A stretch of 64,000 bases of DNA from NCBI RefSeq assembly GCF_014204795.1, contig NZ_JACHMB010000001.1, positions 496,001 through 560,000 of the forward strand, given 5' to 3'. The first letter of the stretch is position 1. Each line of letters begins with the position of its first letter. A model generated the notes under the pieces. The model searched no databases and was not told where the DNA came from. It saw only the letters and a list, made by a program, of their open reading frames with translations. Of this stretch, positions 28,660-38,429 are shown piece after piece. The position numbers and the translations under genes are program-made. Origin of the DNA: Nonomuraea jabiensis (GTDB lineage: Bacteria > Actinomycetota > Actinomycetes > Streptosporangiales > Streptosporangiaceae).

Positions 28660-29268
28660 TCCGCACCTGACGACGCCACCGAGTAGGTACCTGACCTGCG
28701 GCGCTACGACAAGTGGCTCCGCCCACGACGTAGATCCAGGCTGGCTGCACACCGTCGTACGGCGGGATGGCGATTTCCGCCACGATTGGGCCAAGCAAGG
28801 AAGTCCGCGGAGGCAGGTTCCTGGTTCTCGTTCGTACTCCACCGCAAGGTGATTCTGCGCGTTTTCGCCTGGCTGCACCTCGCTGTAGGAAGGGGTCCGT
28901 TACCCGGTGCAGGACGGGGCGGGCGCCTGCCCGCCAGAGGACGTCGGCGGCATCGGAGCTACGCATACTTCCGTCGGGTGCTGGCCGATCCCGGACACGA
29001 CGAGCACGACAGATATGTCCGCTGGGCGGGTCTGGAGAGTACGTAGGAGTTCGACCCCGCCAGTTCGCCGTTGAAGCCGCTCGCCGAGCGCTGGCCTCGG
29101 CTGGGTGATCAGACGCGCAGCCTACGCGCCTCCCGCCGTAGCACTCGCCCCGCACATCGATGGCCCTGATGTACCCAGTCGAGACCTCATCGCGGCAGCC
29201 CCCGGAGCTTCTCCATATCCCGAACACTTGACCTCAGGCCACCCCTGATCGAATGCGAGCCCTAATGG
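28660..29268. other. No gene recognised
   Basis: About 600 bases between two gene-like regions. Long frames occur on both strands but none shows domain features or an adequate start. Confidence 0.45.
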
Positions 29269-29697
29269 CTAGGCGCGTTCTGGGGGCAGGCTGGAGCGGC
29301 TGACGGCCAGGTAAGTCTCCGGCGTCGCCGCTTCAAGAAGCCCCTCGTCACTTCCCAGGTCGAGTTCTGGTTCCTGGGGACCGCGCAGCAGATCACCCCA
29401 GTCTCTTGTCGCTCCTCGCTCGTAGGCGTCGCGGAGCCGGGGACGCAGTCTGGGGCGGGCCTCCTCCTGCTGCTCGCGGAAGATCCGCCGCTGCATGAGC
29501 CGGCGTACTTCCTGAGCGTCGTCGCTGAGTTCCTGGTCATCGGTCGGCTGGTCCTCGGCGCGCAGTCCCGGGGTGTGCTGGGCGATGGCGAGGTCTTCCT
29601 CGTGGAGGCGCTCTCAGGCGGCGAACAGCTTCCGGGACATGCCGAGGTGAATTTCGGTTCCGGGGATGCGGCAGGTGAGGAAGTCGTCGAGGCCCAT
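29269..29697 (-). pseudogene. Uncharacterised gene with an in-frame TGA
   Basis: From the ATG at 29697 the minus strand reads MGLDDFLTCRIPGTEIHLG then MSRKLFAA, a TGA at 29616-29614, and continues in the same frame ERLHEEDLAIAQHTPG, LSDDAQEVRRLMQRRIFRE, WGDLLRGPQEPELDLGSD, LAVSRSSLPPERA to a stop at 29269. The coding character on both sides of the TGA is the same; a Trp codon (LFAAWERL) mutated to stop is the simplest explanation. Charged, helical, unknown family. Translation could also restart at the ATG before QRRIFRE. Confidence 0.5.
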
Positions 29698-29812
29698 GGA
29701 ACGGATACGGGCGCCTCGATATGCACGTATTGCGCTCATCTATCTACATAGCGCTGGAACTGGTGGCTACGGTGGCTTTTGGCGGCCGGATTCATGCGTT
29801 GGGGAGGGCAGG

Positions 29813-30229
29813 ATGGATCCGCTGGTGTTAGCCGCGGCAACCGCGATGGTGACCGCGATGACGACCGAAGGCTGGCAGCAGGCCCGCACGACGGTGGTCG
29901 CGCTGTGGCGGCGGGTGCATCCCGAACGGGTGGCGGCCATCGAAGCCGACCTGGAGGAGACGCGCGCCGAGGTGGTGACCGCACGACAAGCGGGCGACCG
30001 GCAGGCCGCGCAGGAACTGGTCGGCGACTGGCAGCGCAGGTTGCGGCGGCTCCTGACCGGCGACCCGCACCTCGGCGATGAGCTGCGGCGGGTCCTGGAC
30101 GAGGAGTTAGCTCCCTTGCTGCCCGCGGCCGAACAGTCCCACATCCGCGACATCACCATGACGGCCACGGCGTACGGGCACGGGCGAGTGTTCCAAGCGG
30201 GCCGCGACCAGCACATCAACGAAGAATGA
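29813..30229 (+). CDS. Small helical protein with C-terminal amyloid-type signalling motif
   Basis: 138 residues from the ATG at 29813 (GGGGAGGG just upstream). The N-terminus is hydrophobic and Ala-rich (LVLAAATAMVTAMTTEGW), then a long amphipathic/coiled helix (residues about 35-80) and a charged helix. The C-terminus (123-135) is HGRVFQAGRDQHI. Motifs of this kind, with a RHIM-like V-x-Q-x-G core, are described as bacterial amyloid signalling sequences (BASS) shared between small effectors and NLR-like proteins. Its stop overlaps the start of the STAND gene (ATGA), whose N-terminus carries the same motif. Inferred role: membrane-active death effector seeded by the STAND protein. The catalytic or pore activity itself is not shown. 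Confidence 0.7.
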   Translation: MDPLVLAAATAMVTAMTTEGWQQARTTVVALWRRVHPERVAAIEADLEETRAEVVTARQAGDRQAAQELVGDWQRRLRRLLTGDPHLGDELRRVLDEELAPLLPAAEQSHIRDITMTATAYGHGRVFQAGRDQHINEE

Positions 30230-33200
30230 GCGGGCTCCCCGAGCAGCCGCCAGAGCCGGAACCTGCTGGCTCCCATTTCCACGCCGAGGCATCCGGCGCG
30301 GGACGGGTTTATCAAGCAGGCCGCGACCAGCACTTCTACTACCAAGACGGTGTCCGCCGCCGGCGACGCACCCAGGTGGGTGAGGTGGTGGACCACTGCC
30401 CGTACCCAGGGCTGGCCGCGTTCGGAACTGAGCAGGCTCGCTGGTTCTTCGGCCGGGACCGGCTGCTGGCGGAGCTGACCGTGCGCCTGGACGACCGCGT
30501 ATGGCGCGGCGGTCCACTGATGGTGGTAGCCCCCTCTGGGGCGGGAAAATCGTCGCTGCTGCGGGCCGGGTTGCTGCCCGCGCTGGAAGACGGCGCCCTT
30601 CCCGGATCGCGACACTGGCCACGCCTGCTGTTCACGCCCACCGCCCAGCCAATGGCAGCCTTGACGGAGAACCTGGCGGCATGGACCGGCATCGGGCCGG
30701 AACAAATAAGCGGGGCGATAGCGGCCGGGGCGCAGCAGTACACGCCGATGCTGCACCAGGCGCTGCGGGATCGAGGCGTCGATGAGGCCATCGGCAGGGC
30801 ACACATGGTCGTGATTGTCGATCAGTTCGAAGAGCTGTTCACCCAGTGCACCAACGAGCCTGATCGGCGCGCCTTCGTCGATGTGATCTCCCATCTGGCC
30901 GACCTCGGCCCGAATGGAGAGCCTCCGGTGGCGCTGGTGGTGTGCGGCCTGCGCTCGGACTTCTACACCCCATGCGCCGACCACCCCCGATTACGGGTTG
31001 CCTTGCAGGACGGCCAGGTGTTCGTCGGGCCGATGCCGCAGGACGAACTGCGCGAGGCGATCGTGTACCCGGCCCAGGACGTCGGATTGGATATCGAGCC
31101 GGGGTTGGTCGAAGTCCTGCTCAGCGACCTTAGGACCGCCAAGGGCGACGGATACGAGGCCGGGCGTCTCCCGCTTCTGGCCCACGCGCTGCGTACCACC
31201 TGGCAGCAGCGCAACGGCCACACCCTGACCGTGGACGGCTACCGCGTCACCGGCGGCATCCAGCAGGCCGTGGCCGCCACCGCCGAACGCATCTTCGCCA
31301 GCCTGGACCCGGCAGATCAGCAAATAGCGCGGACGCTGTTCCTGCGACTGGTCACCATCGGCGACGCCATCGAAGACACCCGCCGCCGCGTGGCCCGAGC
31401 CGACCTCCTCAGCGCGGGCTTCGACACCGGCCCTGCCGCCGCGGTCGTGGACGCCTTCACCCGAGGCCGCCTGCTCACCCAGCACCAGGACACCGTAGAA
31501 ATCATCCACGAGGCGCTGCTGTCGGCCTGGCCCCGCCTGCGAGCATGGATCGACGACGACCGCGCAGGCCTGCTAGTGCTGCAGCGCCTCCAGGCCGACG
31601 CGGCCGAATGGGATAAGGGCGGGCGCGACGCAGCGTACCTGTACACCGGCACGCGATTGGAGACGGCGCGCGAGGCTTACGCCGCGACGTCATGGGCGCA
31701 CCCGGCGGCCGACGCCACGACCCGCGCCTTCCTGGCCGCCTCGCAGGAGGGCGTCGACCAGGCCAGGCGTGCGGCCGTGCGCAGGCGGCGGCTAGCCTGG
31801 ACTGCGCTGGTCCTGGTGACGGTCCTGGCCCTGGTTGCCTCGGGTTTTGGGGTGTTCGCGATGCGCACGGCCGACCGGGCCGAGACCCAGCGCCGCGAGG
31901 CCATATCGCGGCTCCTGACTGCGCGCGGCGAAATGATGCGCACGGCCGATCCGATCGTGGCGGGCTTGCTTGCCGCAGCAGCGTGGCAGTACGCGCCTAC
32001 CGAGGAGGCCCGGTCTGGCATGCTGGCGGCGCTGGCCACGCCGCTGGACGTCGTGCTGAACAGCCCCTCCGCCAGGGTCAGTGCGGTCGCCGTCAGCCCG
32101 GACGGCCGGACGGTCGCGACCGGCGACTGGAACGGGACGGTGCGCCTGTGGGATATCACGGGCCGGTCCAGAGGGGTGCCGCTGACCGGCCACAACTCTG
32201 GCGTCTTCCCCATCGCGTTCAGTCCGACCGGCGCCGTGATTGCCTCCCGCGATGGCGACGACGATCACGACGGTGTCGTCCTGATCAGGGACGCCGCCAC
32301 CGGACGGCCGCTCACCGCACCGCTGACCGGCCACAAGGGCGAGTTGAGCGCCATCGTCTTCAGTTCCGACGGCACGACGCTGACCACGGCCGACGGGAAC
32401 CAGATCGTCCAACGCTGGGACACCAAAACCTGGCGACGCCTCGGCCCCGCTATCGGACCGCTGCGCAAGGGTCGTGACACCTGGACCCAGCTGAGCCCCG
32501 ATGGCTCGGCCCTGGCCGTTCAGAACGGCCGCTCCAGTAACATGTCGGCCTGGCAGATCTGGGACCTGGCTACGCGCCGGCCGTACGGGCCCCCGATCCC
32601 GGCCGGCGAGATGGCCTTCAGCCCGGACGGCCGAACGATCACCACGTCGAACGACAACCTCGGCCAGGACGGCGGCCTGATCCAGCAGTGGGATATCACC
32701 GCCTACCGCAAGATCGGCAAGCCCCGGCGCGTCGGCACCTACCTCGATCGCCTACAGCCCGGACGGCCGGACCGTCGCGATCGGCGGAGGCGACGGCGTC
32801 GTCCGCTTCCTCGACGCCCATACCCGGCAGCCGACAGGCGCCCTCCTGCGCGGCCACAGCACCTACATCGCCGACCTGGCCTACTCCGCCGATGGTCACC
32901 ACCTGGTGACCACCGCCGGGGAACACAACGCCCGCATCTGGGACACCACCGTGTGGGCTCAGACGCCTGGTCCCGTGCCCGCCGCTGCCGATGGGTTCAC
33001 CGCCGCCGCCGCCATCAGCGCCGACGGCCGTGCCATGGCCGTGCAGACGTGGCCGCATTCGGATGGCAGCTTGGAGAGCTCCGTCCGCCTCCTTGACGCA
33101 GCCACCGGGAAACTAATCGGCGACCCGCTGGGCCTTGGCCTGAGGCCATTCTCCCTGATCCGCAGTGACATCGTCCTGAGCCACGATGGCCGCCTAGATC

Positions 33201-33557
33201 GGCAACCCCCTCCCCGTCCCGGCCCGCGTAACGGCCATGACCGTCAGCCGGGACGGCGCCTACCTGGCGACCGGCGAATCCGACGGCACATTGCGTCTGT
33301 GGGACATCCAGTCCCGACGCCAGATATCGGCCGCGCCGCCCGGCGGCCCAACCGATTGGCCGGTGGATCTCGCCTTCAGCCCGGACGGTACGACCCTGCT
33401 GGCCGTCGCGAGTGACGGCACCGGCAAACGGTGGCCGCTGCGGCTGCCGACTGACCCGTACCAGGCGATGTGCGCGTTGGCCGGGCGGTCGCTGACGCGG
33501 CAAGAGTGGAGTCAGTTCCTGCCTCCAGGCGAGCCGTATAGGGCGACGTGCACGTGA
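30226..33557 (+). CDS. STAND-class NTPase with WD40 repeats and N-terminal amyloid motif, two frameshifts
   Basis: Residues 26-36 are GRVYQAGRDQH. Then YPGLAAFGTEQARWFFGRD leads into an nSTAND1 NTPase with Walker A APSGAGKSS (about 102-110) and Walker B VVIVDQFEEL (about 195-204), a helical region, a membrane helix LAWTALVLVTVLALVASGFG (about 523-545), and WD40 repeats from ~640 (GTVRLWD, FSPTG, FSSDG, FSPDGR). The first frame is open to 33096, but WD40 sense leaves it near 32743 (SIAYSPDGRTVAIGGGDG, next frame) and changes again near 33193 (TVSRDGAYLATGESDGTLR), ending QFLPPGEPYRATCT at 33557. The WD40 propeller is thus broken or the sequence has two indels. Likely an NLR-like sensor of invasion. 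Confidence 0.8.
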
Positions 33558-33559
33558 GG

Positions 33560-33785
33560 TTTTCCGGTGCCATGAGACACCCGTCCAGGCCCGCGGGCAC
33601 GTCGTCTCCGGCCAGTACTGCCGGCGCGAGGTCCTGGGTGACGATCCGGGCCAGCAGCTCGAGCACCTGGGCTTCGGCGAGCACGTCCAGGCGCAGCACC
33701 CGGGCATCCAGCCGGTGCCAACCCTCGCCCAGCCGGCTGGTCATCAGTACCCGGGGTCCCGGTAGTAATGGCGCAGGATCTAACG
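33560..33785 (-). pseudogene. Fragment of an NB-ARC/AfsR-type ATPase
   Basis: The minus strand reads LLPGPRVLMTSRLGEGWHRL then DARVLRLDVLAEAQVLELLA. RVLMTSR followed by a Trp is the sensor strand of NB-ARC ATPases, and the LxxLxxxxALELLARI helix follows it. Nothing of the Walker A region or the C-terminal repeats is present, and the frame drifts into unrelated sequence after about 33600. A remnant of a second STAND gene. Confidence 0.45.
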
Positions 33786-33919
33786 GATATGCCGAACGGA
33801 TATGCCTCTCACCTGTGCTTATGCAGAGATCTCAGGCTGATGAGCCAGGCCCGAGCCCTGCCTGTCAACGCACGCCAGAGGCATATCTGTTGGATTTTCG
33901 GCCACAGCTACGGGGATCC

Positions 33920-34546
33920 CTAGATGCCCAAGCCAGCGTCGCGGGCGCGGGCGACGGCCTCGGCGCGGCTGGAGAGGCCGAGCTTGGTGAGGATGCTACT
34001 CACGTGGTTAGCCGTGGTCTTGGCGGAGATGAACAGACGACGGCCAATTTCGGCGTTGGACAGTCCGCGAGCGACTAAATCGAGGACCTCCGTCTCACGC
34101 GCTGATAGTTCGTGAAGGGCGCCGATCTGCTGACCGCTGGACGCAGCGGCGCGGACCCAGGCACCGACGTTTCCGCCCAGGACGGTGTCTCCAGCTGCTA
34201 CGGCCCGGATTGCGCAGGCGATAGCCTCCGGCCCGGCGCTTTTGACCACGTAACCGTGCGCGCCAGCCCGCAGGGCCCTGACTACCATGGACTCGCCCTC
34301 ATGCATGGTGAGTACAAGCACCTGCATGCGGTCGTGCAGAAGGCCGGCTGCGGTTATGCCGTCTAAGTCGGGCATGTCGAGGTCCAACACCACGATGTCG
34401 GCTGGCGTGGTCTTACTCAGTTCTAACAGCTCGGAGCCGTCCCTGGCGGTGCCGACGACGGTCATTCCGTCGATGGTTTCGAGGAGCATACGTAACCCCT
34501 CGAGGTAGACAGGGTGGTCGTCGGCGAGCAGTATGCGGATGGTCAC
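33920..34546 (-). CDS. NarL/LuxR-family response regulator
   Basis: 208 residues. Receiver domain: ILLADDHPVYLEGLRMLL (acidic pocket DD), VVLDLDMPDLDG with the phospho-acceptor Asp, LTMHEGES and the conserved Lys in YVVKSAG. The C-terminal LuxR HTH is LSARETEVLDLVARGLSNAE then GRRLFISAKTTANHVSSIL. It overlaps the end of the histidine kinase gene by 4 nt, so the two form a cognate pair. Confidence 0.95.
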   Translation of the reverse strand: MTIRILLADDHPVYLEGLRMLLETIDGMTVVGTARDGSELLELSKTTPADIVVLDLDMPDLDGITAAGLLHDRMQVLVLTMHEGESMVVRALRAGAHGYVVKSAGPEAIACAIRAVAAGDTVLGGNVGAWVRAAASSGQQIGALHELSARETEVLDLVARGLSNAEIGRRLFISAKTTANHVSSILTKLGLSSRAEAVARARDAGLGI

Positions 34547-36510
34547 GAGGTCACCACCGGTAGGACACTCCGCACCCTGACGCCGCCGCCTTGGCTCGTT
34601 CTCAACTCCAGTGATCCTCCTATCTGCTCGGCGCGTGCCCTCATCGAATTGAGCCCGACGCCTGGCTGGATGTGCGCGGGGAAGCCCACACCATCATCGA
34701 TGACGTCGAGGTGCAGGCTGTCTTGGCTGAGGCGGACGCGCATCGTCACCTGTGAGCCGCGGCTGTGTCGCCGGGCGTTGTGCAGGGCTTCGACCGCGAT
34801 GCGGTAGGCGGCGGCCTCGATGTGTGCATCCAGCGGTGGCAGAGATGGCGGAAGGTCAAGGCGGAGGGACGGGTTTCCGGTCCACAGGGAGGCATGCCAG
34901 CGGAGGGCGGCCAGCAGGCCCTGACCGTCGCACGGGCCTGGTGCCAGGTCGGCCAGAATGCGGCGAATCTCGGCCAGGGCACGGTTGAGATCGTCGCCAA
35001 TGGCTGCCAGCACATCGTCCAGTCGGCCGGGCGTGCCCAGCAGGTTCCGCGCAGCCCGGGTTCGCAGCGACGCCGCGCCGAGAAGAGGACCGAGTTGGTC
35101 GTGGAGGTCACGCTGAATCCTCAGCCGTTCTTCGTCCCTGGTGGCAAGCAGCCGTTCGTGACTACGCCGTAGTTCCTCGTCGACGGCGGCCGAGTGAACA
35201 GCGGTCCCAAGATGACCGGAGATCCCCTCCAGGAAGCTCCGGTCGTGTGGCGTCAGAGGTTCGGCTGGATGGCGCCGCCCGGCAACGAGCTTGCCCACCA
35301 GCTCCGTTCGGTGGTGCAACAGCTGAGCCTCCACGGCCTTGTCATCATGAGGAGAGCCAGTGGATGCGGCGATCGAACCGTCTGCGAGCTCGATCGCGAC
35401 ATAGGGAAGCCGCAGCGACTCGGCCAGCGCGGTGACCACCATGGGAAGAAGCGGCGTTGCCTCGGCCTGGAGCCGATGTCCGAGAGCGCGGATCACTGAG
35501 TACGGATCACGGCGAGCACCGTACAGGACATGATCGAGGGTAGCCTGCAGCAGCGCGCGCAGGGGCAGCGCGACGATCGCCGTGAGACCGGTCAGCAGGA
35601 TCTCAGGCAGCAGGTCCGGCAGGAGTGATCGCAGCGCGAGCACACCACCCACATAGGTGAGCAGGAGCAATCCCGTCAGCAGGGCGTAGACGACTGCTCG
35701 CCGGATGACGAGCCCCAGATCCCAGAGCCGGTAGCGAAGTAACGCCACGCCGATGGCGGCCGGCAAGGCGGCGATGCCGAGCGCTTCGGGCAGCCACGAG
35801 GTGAGAAAGGCATCTGCGATAACCCCCATGATGAGCATGGCGCCTGCTGTGGCGATCCAGCGCAGCTGCTGGCGGGTCACCGCGTCGCCGTGGGTGTAGC
35901 GGAGCACCAAGCAGGCGAGACCAACGGCGGCGTGCACCACCAAGAGACTGGTCAGCGTTTCGTTGACCGGGTCGAGGTACACAAGCGCGGGTATGGAGAG
36001 CGGATTGGGCAGGTCGAGCGGCGTTGCTCGGGTGCTGGGGCTGAAAGCCGACAAGGACGCGGAGATCGCGATCGTGGCGACGACGAAGTATTCGTAGCGT
36101 CGCCACCATGATCCGGCGGATCGTCCGGTCGGAAAGCGAAACACCAGCAGGATGAGCCCTGTGGGTCCCGCAGACCATAGCCAGCCGGTGACCCAAATGG
36201 CGGGCCCGAGCAGGGGCCACCAAGCGTTGTGATGTGCCACAAGCGCCCACGCGCTAAAGGCGAACGCCGCCGTTGCCAGGACGAAGGGAACGACCAGCAG
36301 GCGTGCCATGGGGTGGCCCGGTTGCCTGCGGGCCAGCAGCACACCCACGACGACGAGGCCAGTGAATCCCGCGACGCCGACTCCGATGGGGATGGCCTGC
36401 TCCGGCCCGGCGGAGGGGACAGAGCGTCCGTACCCGATGAAGAAAACGGCCAGCCAGACCACCATCGCCAGTTGCGTGGCGAGGGCGATGGTCCAGGCAA
36501 GTCGTGTCAT
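34543..36510 (-). CDS. Membrane sensor histidine kinase (HisKA_3 type)
   Basis: 655 residues from the ATG at 36510; an upstream open stretch to 36678 is rejected because this ATG overlaps the preceding gene's stop (ATGA). The first ~300 residues hold about eight membrane helices (LATQLAMVVWLAVFFIGYG and later VVYALLTGLLLLTYVGGVL). A GAF-like region (SVIRALGHRLQAEATPLLP) follows, then the dimerisation box with His in EERLRIQRDLHDQLGPLL and the HATPase region (EALHNARRHS, DVIDDGVGFP, GVGLNSMRARAEQIGGSL). The stimulus is unknown. Confidence 0.93.
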   Translation of the reverse strand: MTRLAWTIALATQLAMVVWLAVFFIGYGRSVPSAGPEQAIPIGVGVAGFTGLVVVGVLLARRQPGHPMARLLVVPFVLATAAFAFSAWALVAHHNAWWPLLGPAIWVTGWLWSAGPTGLILLVFRFPTGRSAGSWWRRYEYFVVATIAISASLSAFSPSTRATPLDLPNPLSIPALVYLDPVNETLTSLLVVHAAVGLACLVLRYTHGDAVTRQQLRWIATAGAMLIMGVIADAFLTSWLPEALGIAALPAAIGVALLRYRLWDLGLVIRRAVVYALLTGLLLLTYVGGVLALRSLLPDLLPEILLTGLTAIVALPLRALLQATLDHVLYGARRDPYSVIRALGHRLQAEATPLLPMVVTALAESLRLPYVAIELADGSIAASTGSPHDDKAVEAQLLHHRTELVGKLVAGRRHPAEPLTPHDRSFLEGISGHLGTAVHSAAVDEELRRSHERLLATRDEERLRIQRDLHDQLGPLLGAASLRTRAARNLLGTPGRLDDVLAAIGDDLNRALAEIRRILADLAPGPCDGQGLLAALRWHASLWTGNPSLRLDLPPSLPPLDAHIEAAAYRIAVEALHNARRHSRGSQVTMRVRLSQDSLHLDVIDDGVGFPAHIQPGVGLNSMRARAEQIGGSLELRTSQGGGVRVRSVLPVVTS

Positions 36511-37082
36511 CGGCTGGACCGCCAAGGTGTGAGCCCGGAGATACCCATCCACAGTAACCCGCAGCCCAGCAGGAGCCCACTTATTACTCCCAGCAGGAAG
36601 GTGCAGGCGCCCAGCGCGACAAGGACCAAGGCAATTCGGGGAAACACCCGGGCGCGGTATGCGGAGGCCGAAAGCCAAAGCAGCCCGCCGATGAACAGGC
36701 TGAGGCTGGCGATGACCCCGACAGCGTGCGTTCCCACAGGGGGCGCGTCCAGAACGGCAGGCGCGGAGACCGCAAGCGAAGGGACCAGGAAGACCGAAAC
36801 CCCCTGCAGGAACGTGGCCGCCATGAGCCCGAGGAGCACGCTCACGCTTGCGAAGGTACTGATCGTGCGGCCGTCGGGGCCCTCCTTACGGAAGGACGCA
36901 ACGATCCCAACAGTAAGGCACACGATTGCGGCCAGCCCGAGCAGGCTGTCGACCCGGTAGCTGTAGAGGGCCGCTATCTGCGAGTACGGTCGGCGATCGA
37001 ACTGGGTGAGGAGCTGAAACGGCGTGGCGGCGAGATACAGCAGTCCGGCGCTTACGAGCATCGGATGAATTAGTCGGCTCAT
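36507..37082 (-). CDS. Six-helix membrane protein of the two-component operon
   Basis: 191 residues from MSRLIHPMLVSAGLLYLAA (ATG at 37082; alternatives lie upstream). Hydrophobic segments include VSAGLLYLAATPF, LLGLAAIVCLTVGIVA, VSVLLGLMAATFLQG, VGVIASLSLFIGGLL and FLLGVISGLLLGCGLLW. It is translationally coupled to the histidine kinase and may be a sensor accessory. The family is not recognised. Confidence 0.75.
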   Translation of the reverse strand: MSRLIHPMLVSAGLLYLAATPFQLLTQFDRRPYSQIAALYSYRVDSLLGLAAIVCLTVGIVASFRKEGPDGRTISTFASVSVLLGLMAATFLQGVSVFLVPSLAVSAPAVLDAPPVGTHAVGVIASLSLFIGGLLWLSASAYRARVFPRIALVLVALGACTFLLGVISGLLLGCGLLWMGISGLTPWRSSR

Positions 37083-37320
37083 GCCCGGAGTCTCTGCCGC
37101 CCGGGTTCCCGGACGCATGAGACGCAATTCACGGGAAATCCGCCTCATGCCGCCGGGATCGGAGCTATCACACACTCACTGCAGAAGCTGCTTCAACAGC
37201 CCGCGGCCACCGCAGTGTCGTCAACAGCACGCACGCTATCGGCACCGAGCGGGCTAGGGCGGCACACGACAGGTGGCGACGTAAGCACACGCCACCTGAA
37301 CTCACCTCAAGGAGAGATCA

Positions 37321-37742
37321 TGGCTACTGATGTGAAGATCACGCGGGTCTACGTGTCGAGCACGGCCAACGGCACGCTGGACGACACCCCCAACGAGGTC
37401 GGCGGCAACTCGCGCTCACCCTTCTACCTGATGCTCGAAGCCGACGCCAGCGATCCGGCAGGGGACAACAAGCTCAACTACACCCTCATCATTAGCGCCC
37501 ACTCGGTTTCCGGCGCCACCACAACCTTCGCCACCAAGACGCTCAACGAGCAGGCTGGCGTCCCCGCCGAGGGATGGAAGCAAGTGACCGCAGGCGCCAA
37601 CGACGGCTACGTCAAGCAATCGACCTACCCCATCAACGCCAGCGACTTCCAATCCAACGGCCTGTACGAGTTCATCGCCGTCCTGCGGCTCGGCGACGGC
37701 AGCGTGAGCACCGCCCGCAGCAACGAGTTCTTCATCAGCTGA
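37321..37742 (+). CDS. Small beta-rich protein of unknown function
   Basis: 140 residues from the ATG preceded by AAGGAGAG. The sequence alternates polar and hydrophobic residues (FYLMLEADAS, YTLIISAHSV, FIAVLRLGDGSVSTARSN), suggesting a beta-sandwich. No signal peptide or Cys. It is divergent from the membrane-protein/kinase operon across a ~240-bp gap that should hold both promoters. A decayed tandem copy lies immediately downstream. Confidence 0.75.
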
Positions 37743-37799
37743 GCCGCACTACTTCAGCGCCTTCAGCTCGACACCCGACGGGGACCCACCATGAACAAT

Positions 37800-37979
37800 C
37801 CGTCACCGACGGCCAGTTCGGCTGGACCAACCTGAAGAGCAACAACGGATACAGCAAGGACGCACGGTTGCTGGTCAAGGCTTCCGACTTCCAAGGGAGA
37901 CATCTACCAGCTCATCGCCGTCGTTCGGGCCGGCAACGGCATCGTGTCCAAGGCCACGAGCAACGAGATCATCGCCTGA
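37800..37979 (+). pseudogene. Decayed tandem paralogue of the gene at 37321-37742
   Basis: The frame reads GQFGWTNLKSNNGYSKDA then LLVKASDFQG, and after a frameshift near 37900 DIYQLIAVVRAGNGIVS then KATSNEIIA and a stop. These parallel GWKQVTAGANDGYVKQ, INASDFQSNGLYEFIAVLRL and STARSNEFFIS in the intact gene. The N-terminal half is missing. Confidence 0.75.
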
Positions 37980-37994
37980 CCTCGACTGGCTGGC

Positions 37995-38032
37995 GACTGG
38001 CCAGACCCTGCCGAAGCGGGGCCTGGCCAGTC
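37995..38032 (+). terminator. Strong hairpin, likely terminator
   Basis: A perfect 10-bp stem, GACTGGCCAG (37995-38004) and CTGGCCAGTC (38023-38032), follows the decayed paralogue's stop. It has no T tract, as is usual in high-GC actinomycetes. Confidence 0.6.
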
Positions 38033-38126
38033 GAGCCGGCCGACTCAGCGCGGGCGGAGTCATGCCGTACCAGTCCGGGACCGGCCCTTCTGTAAGTACG
38101 TCAGACGCAGAGTGAGGACATCGATC

Positions 38127-38324
38127 ATGCGTGGATACAAGGCACGAACAGCCGCTATCTTTCTACTGCTCACAGGACTGTTTGGTTGCCGGTCGCCCTG
38201 GCAACCACATCCGGTGCATCCTCCGGACCCACCGGTGCACCTTCCACATGTCAGTCAGCTTCCCAAACCCAATCCCCCTGTTCCGCAACCGGACTTGCCA
38301 AGCCCGGAGCGGTCCACGGCTTGA
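38127..38324 (+). CDS. Short Pro-rich putative lipoprotein
   Basis: 65 residues: a basic start (MRGYKARTAA), a hydrophobic stretch and lipobox-like LFGC at the end of IFLLLTGLFGC, then a Pro/His-rich tail (HPPDPPVHLPH, PKPNPPVPQPDLP). In an adjacent frame the same DNA reads a Ser/Thr/Gly-rich tail (SGASSGPTGAPST) typical of lipoprotein linkers, so this may be a frameshifted end of a longer lipoprotein. Confidence 0.4.
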   Translation: MRGYKARTAAIFLLLTGLFGCRSPWQPHPVHPPDPPVHLPHVSQLPKPNPPVPQPDLPSPERSTA

Positions 38325-38429
38325 TCGCCCGCGGCCTGTGTCACAGCGACGACCTGCGCGGACAAGGCTTAGCGCACGATCCGGTTCCGATGTTCCTCAG
38401 ACCCCGATTGCCGGCCGAGGCCTGACGAT

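Noticed and set aside
28767..29108. Plus-strand frame of 113 codons in the gap after the membrane protein
   Set aside because: No start signal, no domains, and overlapping frames on both strands have similar length, as expected by chance at this GC content.
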